Shown in pieces: positions 34,585-48,000 of a stretch of DNA of 64,000 nucleotides (its first letter is position 1; each line of letters starts with the position of its first letter). The position numbers and the translations under genes were made by a program. A model generated the notes under the pieces. The model was not told where the DNA came from, searched no databases, and saw nothing but the letters and a program-made list of their open reading frames with translations. Location: contig CAJNOP010000406.1 of the NCBI GenBank assembly GCA_905250075.1, positions 1-64,000 of the forward strand, in the 5' to 3' direction. The stretch is from Rotaria sp. Silwood1 (lineage: Eukaryota; Rotifera; Eurotatoria; Philodinida; Philodinidae).

Positions 34585-36458
34585 TTACAAGAATTTTTGG
34601 TTGTTTATAGAAAAAAAAATGTTTTTTAAATTTGCACAATTGTCATGAGTGATTTTACTTGTACAATTCTCTGCTACATTTACCAAGTTTTCATAGTCAA
34701 TACTTAGTGTACTAAGACGAGGTAAACGTGTATTTGTGTTGAAAAGAAATTGTTTCGCATAGTCGACATGAGACATAATTCGATCGAGTGTCATAAGATG
34801 AGAACATTCAATAATTGAAAATGTTTGTTCATGTTCATCTAATTTATTTGGTCGTTTTTTTTTGATTCACCGTACTTAACACAGTTAAATCTTCAAGCAA
34901 TGGAAATGCTTGTGAGATTAAAACGAAGAAATCATATTCAATTGAACGTATTGGATCACTCACACATAGCTTACGAACATGCTTGAATACGCCACAAGGA
35001 AGATATTTATTAGTAATTGCATTTATACGTTTTATAGTAAAGGGAAGTGGGTAAATATGGCATTGACTTCTTCTTTCATTCCAAAGATAGTCAATATAGC
35101 AGTCAACATTATATCCTTTTTGGATGAATGCACGTCGAACATCATCAGATGTTGGTAAATATGCCTTATTGATTATTACATCTTCAGTGACAATATCAAA
35201 AATAAAAGTATGTAGATATGGTATTTTAATAATGATATCATTATTCAAATGAGCTCCATCAATAAATGAAGCTCGACCATGAGCATAAAGAGATAATGTT
35301 AATTTTTCTAATTGCGATATTTGACGAAGAAGTGGAACAATTTGATTAACATATTCCAATGTTATACAAAATGAAGTCAACGAAAAACATTTTATATTGA
35401 ACACAATTTCCTATAAAAATTAATATAAATAGTAAATATTATTCTTTTAAAATTAGATCTAACAACTAGACAGTTATCTTCATTCTATTTCGATCCTTTT
35501 CTTTTATCCATCCATGATGATATGAAAACTTTTTCAAATATATTAATTCATAGCACTTAGAGTTAAGGTTATTTCTCGATATATAATTGCTTTCTGTCTT
35601 ATCAAGAATCGAAATAAAAGAAGTTTTTCGCTATGATTTAAAACACATTACCGTATTATTGATAACCTTGGACGTATTATAAATGTGTTCGACATGAACA
35701 ATCAATGTACGTAATTGACTAAGATGACCATCGAGTAACCAGAGACAATCATCAAAAGTCTTTACCTTAATATTTAAATGAACAATACTTGATGAATAGC
35801 ATGTAGATGATAAAGTAGTAAGTGGTTTTAATGTATATACACCTTTGTTTTTTAAATTAAACCAGAAATGAGTTAGATTTGTAAATTCCATACAAATATT
35901 GACAAAAATACATGGGCATGAACACAACCTATATTCATATTGGATGGTACCATTAATCATTACAACAAGATCAGAAATCTGATGTTTAAAGATGTGAATA
36001 AATGATGATTCGCTCAAAAATATATAAATCAATATATTCAATTATATTTATGTATAAATGATGAGATGAAATGACGCACTAGAGAAAATACGAATAGCCA
36101 TTTCAACTTTGAGATTAATAAGAGTAAGTTTATGAAGTTTAGGATAATTTACAATGCAAAGAACACTATCGATTGACCAAGGATCAAGAATTAGACATTG
36201 AATATTGTGTTGAATTCTAGGTATTATATGAAAACAGATCCGATAGAGAATTGAATTAATTTTTGAGTAATCATCTTCATTTGATGATATCGTTGTAAAA
36301 TCAAGAGATTGTGTAAAGTTAATACTTCGAGCCAATCTATCGAATTTTTGATTCATTCCTATCAATGAATATAAAACATCACTATTATCGAGTTTGTTTA
36401 AGATGTTAAGCAACATTTCATCACATAGATCACGAATGTTAACATTTGAATAATTCAT
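34585..36458 (-). CDS. F-box family protein with LRR-like C-terminal region
   Basis: Three blocks on the minus strand. Exon 1 starts at 36458 with an F-box (LCDEMLLNILNKLDNSDVLY, then SLIGMNQKFDRLARSI). A probable 63-bp intron (GTCATT donor, near 36087-36025) leads to exon 2 ending at 35652 (GTAATG donor). Exon 3 begins at 35410 after TTTATAG and carries leucine-rich strands (LPRLSTLSIDYENL near the end) to a stop at 34585. F-box proteins select substrates for SCF ubiquitin ligases in cytosol or nucleus; this divergent family is expanded in bdelloids. In exon 3 the frame shifts at a run of nine A (34858-34866): with eight, NQKK would continue RPNKLDEHEQTFSIIECSHL. This is either a recent lesion or a homopolymer sequencing error. 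Confidence 0.75.
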
Positions 36459-36813
36459 ATTTCATTCTATATGATAATACACCTCTGTATATATACACAG
36501 TTATTTTCTATCATGTCCGATATCGTCAGCAATGACAATGTTAAATAGTAAATAGTGAATATCGTGACCTATAGTGACAGTCAAATTTGCTTATAGATGA
36601 ATTATGACATTTCTATGAGTAATTTAATTACCAATCAGAACGAAGTCAATTCTATCATACCACAACGTTTAAAAATATACAATATGAATTGACTTCTCAC
36701 TTCGTATGACTGTCTCAATTTTAAACATTAATAATAATTTTTTTGTGTATATGGTGTTTGCATATTCGATGTTCGCTTGGTGAAATGAAGATATTGTTCA
36801 CCTACTAATTTTC

Positions 36814-36879
36814 GTGTGTGGGTTTGGGTGTGGGTGGATCAAGCGAAGGCTGAAACGCACATCCACCCACACTCACACT
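36814..36879. repeat. Telomere-like hairpin
   Basis: GTGTGTGGGTTTGGGTGTGG on the left, a 20-nt spacer, then ACATCCACCCACACTCACAC. The inner GTGGAT pairs with ATCCAC. It lies about 360 bp upstream of the F-box gene. Confidence 0.8.
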
Positions 36880-37998
36880 AAACGTTATATTGCATTTTTC
36901 TTCTTTTCTTTCTTTTCATGTGTTTGCATCTCATCAAGACTTTTTTGTTACTCTATTGACGAGTTTCAATCAATCAAAATACATTAAAATCAATTCAATA
37001 CTGTTCATTACATTAGATCGATTTCGTCTCTCCATGGTATTGATTCAAAAGCATCTGATCTTGAGAAAATCTACAGACTAAGTATAATTAACATAATGTT
37101 GAGAGATTGTTAAAATCGAACGAATATTAAGAGTTTTTTCAGGAGTTCTCTTTATTTGCAAAAATGTTTATATTGCAAAATTGAGGAGGAGAATGACATA
37201 TAATAGACTGTTAAGACATGAAAGAAAGATATCTCGGAAACTTGAACTTGGAATAAATAAAGTTTAAAACTTTAGTACTGTTTTTAGTTGGCAACTACAT
37301 TGATGATGACGATGATGATGATTCGTTTATGTCTCTCGATAAATATGACAGAGACGCTTCATAGTTCAAACGGCATATACTTTCGTTTGGGTACGTCAGT
37401 AGACTTGGATCTCGAAACATAGGTCATAGGCGATCAGTATCAACTAGTTGGTTACAGTGAACTAAAAAGTAGTCGACAAGTATTGAGAAATCAAGAATAA
37501 CCAAAGTGATGAACGGCATAGTGTTCATTTATTTTGATCAAGATTCGAAGGCAATAAAATATCCACATGGATGTTATCACAAAAATAGAACATACATGTG
37601 CAAAATTTAAGATCTCTCCAAACCAAAGGACTTTAACTACTAGAAGACGTTATGGAATATCATTCGGATATTGGTACAGTCTCCTCTGCTAACATAAGTA
37701 AACATTGCCATAAAACATCATTTTGTGATGAGAGATGGTCGATCTCTTCTACTCAAGGAACCCTCATATACTATCGGAGCTTTTAAAACTCTAAACATTA
37801 GTCCTAGACTAGAATGCTATTGAAAAGATCAAGTACGTCGTAAAATCATTTCACAAGACATACAACTATCGAATATTTGCAAGAATGATAGTTTATCGAT
37901 AGTAAGTAAGTACCATTTTGCAATGTAAGCTTCTTGATAAGAAAAAACCTGTAATCATGTTTGTGCCTGCTAGACAAGAAATTAATATTTAATACATA
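36880..37998. other. No gene seen
   Basis: AT-rich, with a small GATGATGAC microsatellite near 37303-37322. No domain. Confidence 0.45.
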
Positions 37999-38777
37999 CA
38001 GGGTGTCACATAACCTTTGCCTCTTCCTCTACAACTCAGAGTATTAATGATATCACAAATGTATTTTATACCAAACTAAAGCGCGTCAAAAACTGAATTT
38101 ATTGGTACTAAATGGTAAAGGTTATGAAAACCTTTTAATGTCGAATATAAGAAATTTTCAGAAATTTGATACTTTTTTGGTGTAGAGAAGTAAGGTGCTA
38201 GTAGTTCAAAAATGGAGTGAAACTTTTTTCTTGGATATTTTTACAGGATTCGGTAGAGCTCGTCGAGCTGTGGTAAACTGCATATTTCACAAATATTTTG
38301 AGCCATCTTTTTGAGATAAAAAATTCAAAAAACTATTTGGGAAATCTCAGAAAATGTTCAAAAACTTCAGTTTGCTCATATGAAAGAAAAACACTCGATT
38401 TTTCAATAACATTATCTTTTACTCATTATTTTTGCTGTCTCCGACACTTCAAAATGCGCTCATTGGATGCAGTTTTTCACGCGACATCGGATGAGTATAT
38501 TTCGAAACGTCGGAGACAACAAAAACAATGAATAAAAGCTAATGTTATTGAAAAATCGAGTGTTTTTCTTTCATATGAAAAAACTGAAGTTTTTGAACAG
38601 TTTTTGAGATTTCCCTAGTAGTTCTTTGATATTCGACATTAAAAGGTCTTCATAACCTTTACCATTTAGTACCGATAAGTTCAATTTTTGACGCGCTTTA
38701 GTTTGGTATAAAATATATTTGTGATATCATTGATATTCTGAGTTGTAGGGGAGAGGCAAAGGTTATGTGACACCCTG
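37999..38777. mobile_element. Mariner-type MITE with long inverted arms
   Basis: The ends are CAGGGTGTCACATAACCTTT and its exact complement at 38758-38777. Pairing continues for about 160 bp on each side (TTTATACCAAACTAAAGCGC against GCGCTTTAGTTTGGTATAAA). Further pairing towards the centre (CTCGATTTTTCAATAACATT against AATGTTATTGAAAAATCGAG) makes nearly the whole element self-complementary. The left arm has about 130 extra bp. The CAGGGTGT terminus and TA-rich flanks suggest Tc1/mariner mobilisation. A decayed relative's end is at 59636. No transposase. Confidence 0.85.
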
Positions 38778-40477
38778 TTATACAATAGGCTGGAAAGAAC
38801 TTGCAATGAGTCTGCATGCGATAGATTTCAAATGAAAGAACACATATGTTGTAATACACATCGCATGAATAAATGATTTTTATTTGATGGGTCATAAAGA
38901 AAAAATAAAAATATATGATTGTGTGAATGGAATGTGCGGATAGTTTCTGATTTGATGGATCGAAAATAAAAAAAAAATAATTATATAATAGTTTGAAGAG
39001 AACTTGCAAGTGATTTCCATGGGGTTGATTGTAAGTAGTAAAGAAAGCATAAGTGTTACGTTGAATATCAGCTATCGTTAGTTTGTGTTTTAACAGAAAC
39101 AGAAGATCTACTTGGAGTTGTGCATGTTTTCTAAGATTGCATTGTTTTTGAGTTTGTATTTATAAACCGAAGTAGTTTGATGACCTTTTTATTAAGATAT
39201 GTGTTGCTGTTTGATTATGAACAAAATGTTTGAGACCAGCTATGCTATTGGTGGAAACTTCGAGTACACTTGCAATCAGAATTCTGATATGTTGATGATG
39301 GCGCAGTATGGTTTGTCAGAAGAATCAAAAGCTATAAAAAGAAATGTGGAGGAATACGAAACGAATGAAATTTCATGAATGAATATCTCTCATATGTAGA
39401 TGAAAGAAAGTCTCTCGGTAAATGAATAGTTCACAAACGCATAGAAGGGAAAACAAATGAACGCTTGTTTTTATAAGAAAAATAGCGAAAACGACCAACC
39501 CTTCTCGATAAAACAGAAAGAAAGAGCTGATAAAACAGTTTTTGTTGCCGTTGTGAATGTACCTTTATTGTGAACGCCGTTTTGAACGGAGATTTCGGAT
39601 TGTTTTTTGTTTTGATGAATCAATCTTCTGAAAGAAAAGCTCAGAGTCAAGCTTTTCATCTGATTTACACTTAGGATTTGGTTGTTATCATCGAAGGTCT
39701 CAAAAAAATTCGGAAATCTATTTAGGTTTCCCATTATACTTTTTTGAGAGTTGAAAGCTTCGAAAACCCTTTGGTTTTCGAGCATCCAGAAATCAAGAGG
39801 ATATCCCTGAAACCGATGGTTGAGGCCGAAAACTCTAAAGGGTTTCCGGAGTCGTTTGAGTTTTTTTCTAGGAAACGAATATTTTTTTAGAGAGTGGAAA
39901 ACACTGAATGCGAGGCGCGCGTATGAACAGTTCATCTCTCGCACACGTCAACGAAGAGCGAATAAACGATCATATCGGCGGTCAGATTCGTGCATCGAAC
40001 AAGAAGATGTAAATTTCCGTAGTGAATGTCTCTCTTTCTTTCATTTCTATCGTTCGCGAAAGCAACGACGACAATAACATCAAGAGTGGCATACAGGAGA
40101 CTATTGATCGACACAGATTGAGTTCGAATACGAAAAGGAAATGTTTTCGTCGCGACTGGATAAAATTCTCAGTACTGAACACGGAAAATCAGCTGCTGGC
40201 AATCGATACTTGTGTCATTTTACTGAATACTCAACGAACTACGAACTGTTTGATAGAAAGCAAACGCTTGTCTCTGATATTAGTAACAGTTGTTGTCATT
40301 TCATATGAGATTCAATGCTCACATGTCGCTTTCCTTTTGTTTTTGATAGCTTTTATGAGTCCAATGACAAGTATGTCAAGACAATGTGCACGTGCGCACA
40401 TGTTTTTCTTATCGTTTTCTTCTTCGTTTTTGCTTTTGTTACTGATGTCCTTGGTATTTTGTTAACTATCGAGTTAT
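38778..40477. other. No convincing gene
   Basis: Open frames at 39471-39944 (minus, 157 codons) and 40022-40465 (plus, 147 codons) overlap other frames of similar length, show no domain and no conserved composition. I regard them as chance, though the former is long enough to deserve an expression check. Confidence 0.35.
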
Positions 40478-41188
40478 ATGTCTGCTGCTGCGCATCATTC
40501 GAATATATCTGAATCATCGAATACAATTGAGCATGTTGTTCTTCGACCACCTCGAGCTCGAATTATTCAAAGTCGTGGTGATGGATTTGGCGCGTACATC
40601 GAACGTTTGATCAATGTAGCCTATGAAACCTGTCGGTCATTCAATACATTTATGAAAACACGCAACGATCTCATCGATTATATTCGTCGAGAATTGGATC
40701 GAGTCTATTTTGATTATCAATTTTCGATTATTATCGGAAAGAAATTTGCTTTTGATCTTGCACCTTGTCTTCTCATGGCCGAAATCGAACATGGAGGATT
40801 GTCTGTTCTAATTTTTACATCAATCGGATGTTCCTATTCGACCGTATTCACCGAAGAGGATCCCAATGATGCACCACTTGTTTGGTAGATGTATTGACAT
40901 CAATGAGAAATATTTGATTTCATTTTTTTTTCCTTCTATAGTCCCGCTCCTATATTGATTAAACTATATTCACAAGATGCATGTTGGGGTATGGGTATGG
41001 GGTGTGTGTCTTCCTTTTCTTCACATCCGCATCTGCACTCACACCCACCCATACTCACATCCATGCTGACACACCCACACTCTCAGAAAAGATCGTTCAG
41101 TAATGAAACTGAACTCCTTGAACAGTTTCTTCATTACGCCACTTTATTGAAGTGTACAATAAGTGATCTTCAATCGTTTAATATTTAA
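40478..41188 (+). CDS. LC8-type dynein light chain-like protein with telomere-derived insert
   Basis: The ATG at 40478 opens a frame whose middle matches the Dynein_light (LC8) fold pattern: NDLIDYIRRELDRVYFDYQF, IIIGKKFAF, then GGLSVLIFTS, where LC8 reads IAAYIKKEFDKKYNPTWHC, IVGRNFGSY and GQVAILLFKSG. LC8 dimers act as hub proteins and in dynein motors. The protein has an N-terminal extension of about 35 residues and a long C-terminal one. A 57-bp intron (40885-40941, GTAGAT...CTATAG) restores the frame as LVC-PAPILIKLYSQDACWG. The frame then passes through a telomere-like hairpin (40985-41083) as His/Pro-rich sequence and ends SQKRSFSNETELLEQ...SFNI. Divergence from LC8 is strong, so function is uncertain. 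Confidence 0.6.
40985..41083. repeat. Telomere-like hairpin inside a coding frame
   Basis: TTGGGGTATGGGTATGGGGT on the left, spacer CTTCCTTTTCTT, then CACATCCGCATCTGCACTCA to CACACCCACAC on the right. It adds about 33 codons without a stop to the dynein light chain-like gene. Confidence 0.75.
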
Positions 41189-42379
41189 CAATAACTTTGA
41201 AAGTTCTCGATTCTTTGGATTACCCTTTGAATATTCATCATCTTTTGGATCTTCGAATTCGTGATAATCTTTTACATGATAAGCTGAATCACATATATAT
41301 GTACTAGTCTCGATTATATACAGTTCTCTTTTATGGAAAAATTATGACTATACTTGAAATCAAAAGAATGTTGCACATTACTTAACATGGTGTTATTTCC
41401 TTCGGTCATAAAAAAAGAACTCAAACTACGAATAATATTGCTTCTTATGTGAATATAAAACCAATATTTGTTTGATATTTATGATGTTTCATAAAATGAT
41501 CTAGTTCCTTCTTGAAAATTCCAGATGAGTCATGAAAAAATTAGGATATGTTGATGTTCTATATAAAAAGAATTTAAAAATCAGTCAACTTTAGTTTTTT
41601 ATTCTGAATTTCATTGGATATCGACAATCGCTGTTTGACCTATGGAATCACTACGACAGTACGTATTTGACTTTTTTTTAAATGCTTTATCTATAAAATG
41701 GTGAAATTCTCTTGAAGAAAAAAAGATATAGTTTTCATTGATTGAAAGAAGATTTTTGCCACTAACAAAGACCTATTATCAGTTGTTAGTTCACAATATC
41801 ACTTTCGTAAAAACAATAATTAACATAGCTCTTTCTTTTTTGCCAAATTCACTATATTAAATAATGTATTTAGTTGGCATACAAACTTTTTATGAAAAGT
41901 ATTTTTTCTTCGAATGATAATCATTCAAAAACTAATCGAAAGAAAACTGTGGAACTTTAGATATTTACGGTTATTTTTAAAGTAATCTTTAATTCGATGA
42001 AATCAAATTTGAAAGCATTTGTCATTCGCTCTAATAAAGCATCAGGAATCTAAATTGTAAGATTGTTGACTCAATGAATTCGAGTTGTTTTCAAAAAGAA
42101 AAGTAAATAACTATGCAGATAGACAAACGGCGAAAACTTTGTTTTGATGCCTTGAAAGTAAAAATTAAAGACAATGCTCTAAAATTAGTTCACTGACAAA
42201 TAAAAGAAATAAACGTGTGTCACAGGGTATTTTATCTGTAATACAATTCGACGAAATGGTCCGCGATCAGATCTCTCATAAGCGACAAAAATTTCTGAAG
42301 ATTTCGTCATTCCCTATTCGAAAAATATGCTGTTTTTGAAAAAAAACAAAAGTCTTTTTCATTTTATAAGTTTCCGATC
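41189..42379. other. No gene seen
   Basis: AT-rich; no recognisable domain, RNA or repeat. Confidence 0.45.
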
Positions 42380-42706
42380 GTATCTCCAAGAATTCTCGAA
42401 TGAGCTTCATTTCAGCCAATAACTTTTTCGTTATTTGCAAGCTCGTGTTTAGGGTTGGTGACTCTCGCGGTCCCTTTTTTAAAATAATTTTTTTTTAATT
42501 TTCATATAAGAGAACACTTCTAGAGGAACAGCGCCATTTTTTCGAAGTTCTTTGAGTCACTAAGATTGTTATTCCTTTTCTTCTCTTAAAAAGTAAGAAT
42601 TAAAAAAAAAAAAGGCTCACGAAAGTTCCTAGTTCTAAACACGAGCTTTCAGACGAAACAATTTCAATGTATAGAATGAAGATTCACAGAGAATTCTTGG
42701 AGATCA
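42380..42706. mobile_element. Foldback element
   Basis: AGCTCGTGTTTAG (42440-42452) faces CTAAACACGAGCT (42636-42648). Outward, TCTCCAAGAATTCTC (42383) faces GAGAATTCTTGGAGA (42690-42704), and inner T-runs face A-runs. Arms are about 90-130 bp and moderately diverged. No coding capacity. Confidence 0.7.
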
Positions 42707-44552
42707 AATCAGCTATTTTTGACCTTTGTTTCGTGAATGTCTCTGTTAAACATCATAATATAGGACTGCAAAAGTTACCATAGCTTTCCCACACCAGCCC
42801 TATCATATCCTGAAAGTTTCATGCAATTTGAATGTTCCTGGTCTGAGATCGGTTTTTGAAGAAGGGAGTCTTAACGAAGATATTAGACCAATGGACATTT
42901 TTTAATGATCGAATTCGATAAATTAGGTAAACAAATGCGTTTTAACATGAATAATCGTTCCTTTTAACGAATCAACACAAAAAAAGAATTTGAGAATAGT
43001 CGCTCAGTACTACTCATTTATATAGCACTTCAATCCAAAGAAAAATATATTTGAAGTAAAGTAAATAATGATGCATTTATTAATACTAAGTACTTCCGCT
43101 TTGATTGCCAGGTATACATAGAATTCGTCAAAATAAAAAAATCTCGATCATAAAAAAGATCGAAAAAAATGCCGAAAGAAAAAATATGGAATGTGTAATA
43201 AGTCGAAAAGGTTGGAGGTACATATATATGCACTATTTACCATTGAGGGTAGAACGTAGAACCAATACAGGTGTACATAGCTGATCGAACTCAGATTTCA
43301 AAAACTTTTTTCCACTGGATTCGGATCCAGGTACAAAAATTCTTAGATCTGATAGCTCTCCAATAAAAGTTCAATCAATTAGGTCTGAATCCAATAATTT
43401 TGATCGACTAGGTCATGATCGAGTTCAGGTTCAGAAATTCTTGAAGTCGATGGCCTCTACTTAGAAGGGGTGTCAGAGTTTCTGTTTCCTTAGGTTCTGT
43501 TCCTGAGAAACGGGAGCCCATTTGAAACACTCGTCATCATCAGTTTTTGATCATCTTGAGATTTTTAGATGCACTTATAGTTTCAGTTTGTATCAAATCA
43601 CTATGGACTTCCAGATTTCTAGGAGCGAGAACTACACCGAGTGTAAGTTTTAAGTCGAAGTTCTTCAGCTTCCCACCCCCGTCTACGTCAAACTTTAATT
43701 TGATTTTAATGATTATTTTGATGAAGAATCGAATATAGATAATGTCACCTAATTCGATATTTAAACACAGAAAAAAATTTGGTTGAAATCAGATTTTTTT
43801 TCATTTTTGTTTCCATACTTTGACTTGTACTAGTTGTAATAGCTATAGTGTATGCATGTAAAATATGTTTAGATTTCCGAAAAAAATGAAATTTCCTTAA
43901 CTTCCAGAATTTTCAATGTGAACAAGAGACGTATTAATGACAATCGGTCTGAATTTCTACAATACCACAGAATTTACAAAATTAAATTCTAATGACGAAA
44001 CCGAACTTATAAAAGTGATTTCACATATTTCCAGGAATCTTCAGCAATTACAAAATATTTTCGAGAAATTACTGAAAATTTCTAGTAAATTCCGTAATAT
44101 CTTGGTAACTTCTGAAATGCCTATAGTCTTGAAGAAGGATAGAATCTTCTTTTCTGTTTACGATCCACTAATATGTTCATATAAATATTAAGAAAATTCC
44201 CGTAATTATTCAAAACTCCTTTTACAATGTATAGCAGTTGTCTAAGTTTAGAAAACATTTGTCTTGAATTATTTTAATTTATACAACTAATATTCTTTCT
44301 CGTCACTAAACCTTAACCATAATGACAAAAAAAGCGTTTCTTGATAGATTAGTTTTGTTTTCAATTTAATCAAAATTGTTCTATTGATTGACTTAAATGA
44401 GAATAGTTGAAGCAATAGAAATTCTCATTGAATATATGACGGCTAAAACTCTAGAGAAAACGTTTTAATTCTTAATTAATAACTGTTTTACTTCTGCCAG
44501 ATTTGGTTATCTATCGATTGGCATATAATCAACGGGAAAAAACGAAAACTGT
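42707..44552. other. No gene seen
   Basis: AT-rich. Near 43265-43450 a loose repetition of TCGGATCCAGG/TCAGGTTCAG-like words occurs. The frame at 43937-44191 (84 codons) has no domain. Confidence 0.4.
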
Positions 44553-44887
44553 GTACTTCACTGTACTCTACTATAATCTAAGGCTATGTTATAATTATCC
44601 TTGAGAACTTTTTAGCTATTTCATATCTACTGTCGACTCGTGTTACGATATATTAGCTGGAGTCCAGCTTTTGTAAGTCTATCTGAAAATAAAGCCCAAG
44701 TACTTTGTTGTAAGTCACTGATAATCAAATTTTGAAGTATAATGAAGTATTTGGGATTTATTGCCAGATAGGCTTACATAGGGAGGACTCCGGTTAACAT
44801 ACCGTAACACAGGTCGATAGTAGATCTGAAATAACTAAAAAGTTCTCAAGGAGAATTTTGATATAGTCTTAGAGTACACTGAACTAC
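44553..44887. mobile_element. Foldback/MITE element upstream of the NADPH oxidase gene
   Basis: Arms of about 140 bp: GAGAACTTTTTAGCTATTTC (44604) faces GAAATAACTAAAAAGTTCTC (44829-44848). ATCTACTGTCGACTCGTGTT faces AACACAGGTCGATAGTAGAT, and the ends GTACTTCACTGTACTCT and AGAGTACACTGAACTAC pair. It ends about 190 bp before the first recognised oxidase exon and may supply or disrupt promoter sequence. Confidence 0.8.
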
Positions 44888-45078
44888 GGAATTTTTCCTT
44901 TCTTCTTTTTCATCATCCCTTTGCAAACAAAATGGCATAGGAAACGAAGAAGTTATTCAAAATATTCTTCATTTGTTATTCCGTAGTAGTGATGGAAATA
45001 TTTGATTATACATTTTGAACAAAATTATTGATAATATCCATTTTTTTCTTATTTCAATTATATTAATTTAATTAATAG

Positions 45079-48000
45079 TAGCTTAGAAGAAGAACCATTC
45101 AAAACTTCGACATCGGCTAAAGAAAATGAACACGTCGTCATCAACTTAGATGCCGAGAGAAAATCAATCGAACAAAATCCTGTCTTGTATGATTCTAATA
45201 CAGTATCAAAGGATCCTTTTATTCGACTTGCACCACAACCTCTAACAAATCTTGCCTCACTTGAAAGTGAAATTCATTCTACATCGTTATCTACGTAAGA
45301 GAACTTTCTTTTTTTTTGTAAAGACTTTGTTCATTGCGAATCTTATTGAATTCTTCAGAGAGTCCATCAATCGATGTTTATCGTTTCGGTAACTATTTCT
45401 TTGATATAACTATATAAATGTCTCGTATTCACTCTTAATTATTTATTTTGTTTTCATATGAATGCAGACAACGCCGATTAAGCTCCCATACACGATCTAC
45501 GAGCGAACTTGATCGTGCTGAATATCATTTAAATGAGTTACTGAATGAGCCATTATGCGATCAAGATTTTCGCACTGTTAGCAAACACTTTGATGGCGAT
45601 ATAAGTAAAACAAACTTTACAATAGAAGAATTTTATAAACTATTTCAACTCACAAAGACACTCGGTAGGAGAGAAAGTTGAATCTTCAGTGGAAATAATT
45701 CTCTATCTATTTAGGTGAACGTCTTCTTGTTATATTAAATGAGAGGGCGAGTATTGAAGCTAATTCAATTAGTGGTGAAAGTATTATACGCATCGTTCGA
45801 GTTCTTTTCAAGGGACCGAGATCAGTTAAAGCTCTCATTCTATTCAAAATATTCGATCATGATGATAATAAAATGATAACTATTCAAGAAATCTCAGAGT
45901 TTTATGAAATTTACCTTGCTGAATTCCGGTTTCCTCACAATGAACTACGTCGTCAAGAATTGATTAATACATTTCTTCAAAATTTTGGAATGATCAATGA
46001 TAATGATAAATTAAGTTTCGATCAATTTTATTCAATTCTTCAAGAAACACCTGAATTACTCAAATCTCTTCAACTTATCAATATTCCAATGAACGATAAT
46101 GATGGTGAAAAGTCAGAATGGCAAATATGGCGAATCAATAATCGATATCAAATTCTCATTGGTCTTCTTTATATCTTAAGCACAATTGGTATTATTATTT
46201 ATGTGATAATAAAATGGACTATTCATAAACGAATGCGAAATGGTTGGTTGATCGTTGCACACATATTTGGATGTTTAGTAAAATTTAATTTTGCTCTGTC
46301 AGTCGTTCTCATGCTTAAACAATGGATGAGATGGATTCGACAATGTTATTACTTGAGACGTTTCTTACCTATTGATGATCACATTGATGCTCATCGTTAT
46401 GTTGGGACAGTTTTTGCAATTTGTAGTGCAGTGCATTCATTGGTTCATATCATAAACTACTCTGTCAATAGTGAGGGTAAGTTTACATGATTATCAAAGT
46501 CATTTAAGCTAATAATGATAATTAAAATGACAATTCATAATAAATGTTAATGATAGATAAATAAATAACAATAATAAAAAAAAGAAGTTGTCTATGAGGC
46601 TGAATGAAACATTTTCTAACAAAATTTTTGATTTTTTTTCTAGACTAGAGTTATAAACTCAGAATTCTTAAGCTCAACCTTCAATTATCTATTGATTATA
46701 GTATTTAATAGCAGAAAATCTCTCTAGATGATTTCATATTTTTTATGTGAAGACGAAAAAAATCATTTAAATGCTCTTCTAAATAAGTCAAGATCCATCA
46801 TAATTACATAAAAGCTTCACTTAAGCACAATATAAACTTTCTAGGAAGCATTAAATCGAATATGTAAAAGCAATGGCATAGTCTAAAGATTATCATAAAA
46901 GAAAAGAAATTCAAATTTCATAAAGTATATCAATGAATTCTTAGTCGAATAAAAGATCACTATGTCAAATCATATGATTATTTTCCAAAAAGTCATATCC
47001 CAAAAAAGAACACAAAAATAGTAAGAAAAATTTTTAAAAAACAGCAAAAAGCATACAGCTACATTCATACATATCACTTTTTTCGTTTTCTTGCCTCCTT
47101 CTCAAGTTGAAATGAATATGAGTAATAAGTATATGAAACATATTAACAAGAAAAAAAGTAAGGTACACCAGAAGTCAATAAAGAGACAGAGAACGAGACA
47201 CCAATAGAAAGAGAAATGAAGAAAAAGAGTTTAGAAAACGAAAATGTAATAAACTTATGTGACATGCTTTATTGATGAATACACCCAAAAAAAATACGTA
47301 GATTCCGACCTTTACAATTCATCATAGTGCATAGTCACAGTATAAAATCGAAAATTTTAACATTATTCGCAAGAGACTTATTTCAAAATGAAAAAAACCT
47401 TTTGCTATATCAAGAAAATTTTCATTTGTTTAAAGTATCGATACCAATATAATAGTCTACATAATAAAGATAGAACAATGATTATTTCGAATTTTTCGTA
47501 ATATTTCATCTTTTTGTTTTGGTCTTCGAAGTCACCTATTGTACACGTTTGAAAATTTCATCATTTGCACAGGCTATTCATTTGTTCAATGTATGTTCAC
47601 GACAATTCAACAACAAGGTTGGATATCAGGTTTGGCTCCTATTACAGGCAATATTCTTCTTGTTTTACTTATTATTATGGTTATTTGTGCATTACAATGT
47701 ATACGTCAACGAGAAAAATTCTTTATGCTTTTTCGTATATCACATTTACTCTTCTGGCCTATGTTTATTCTTCTTATAATTCATTCAGAAGATTTTTGGA
47801 TATGGACATGTGGACCAATGTTTCTCTTTCTATGCGAGAAAATATATCTGTTGAAAAGATATTTACCACAAAAAGGTCGCACTCATTTGAAAAGAATCAC
47901 AATTGAAGATGATAATACTATTTCATTTATCATCGTACGACCTCCCTATTTCAACTTTAATACAGGAGATTATGTCAATATTTGTTTTCCTCGTATAGGT

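Noticed and set aside
39471-39944. 157-codon minus-strand frame
   Set aside because: No domain, overlapped by other frames, no splice or codon pattern like the real genes nearby; most likely chance.
40022-40465. 147-codon plus-strand frame with a hydrophobic C-terminus
   Set aside because: Overlaps three other open frames and shows no recognisable motif.
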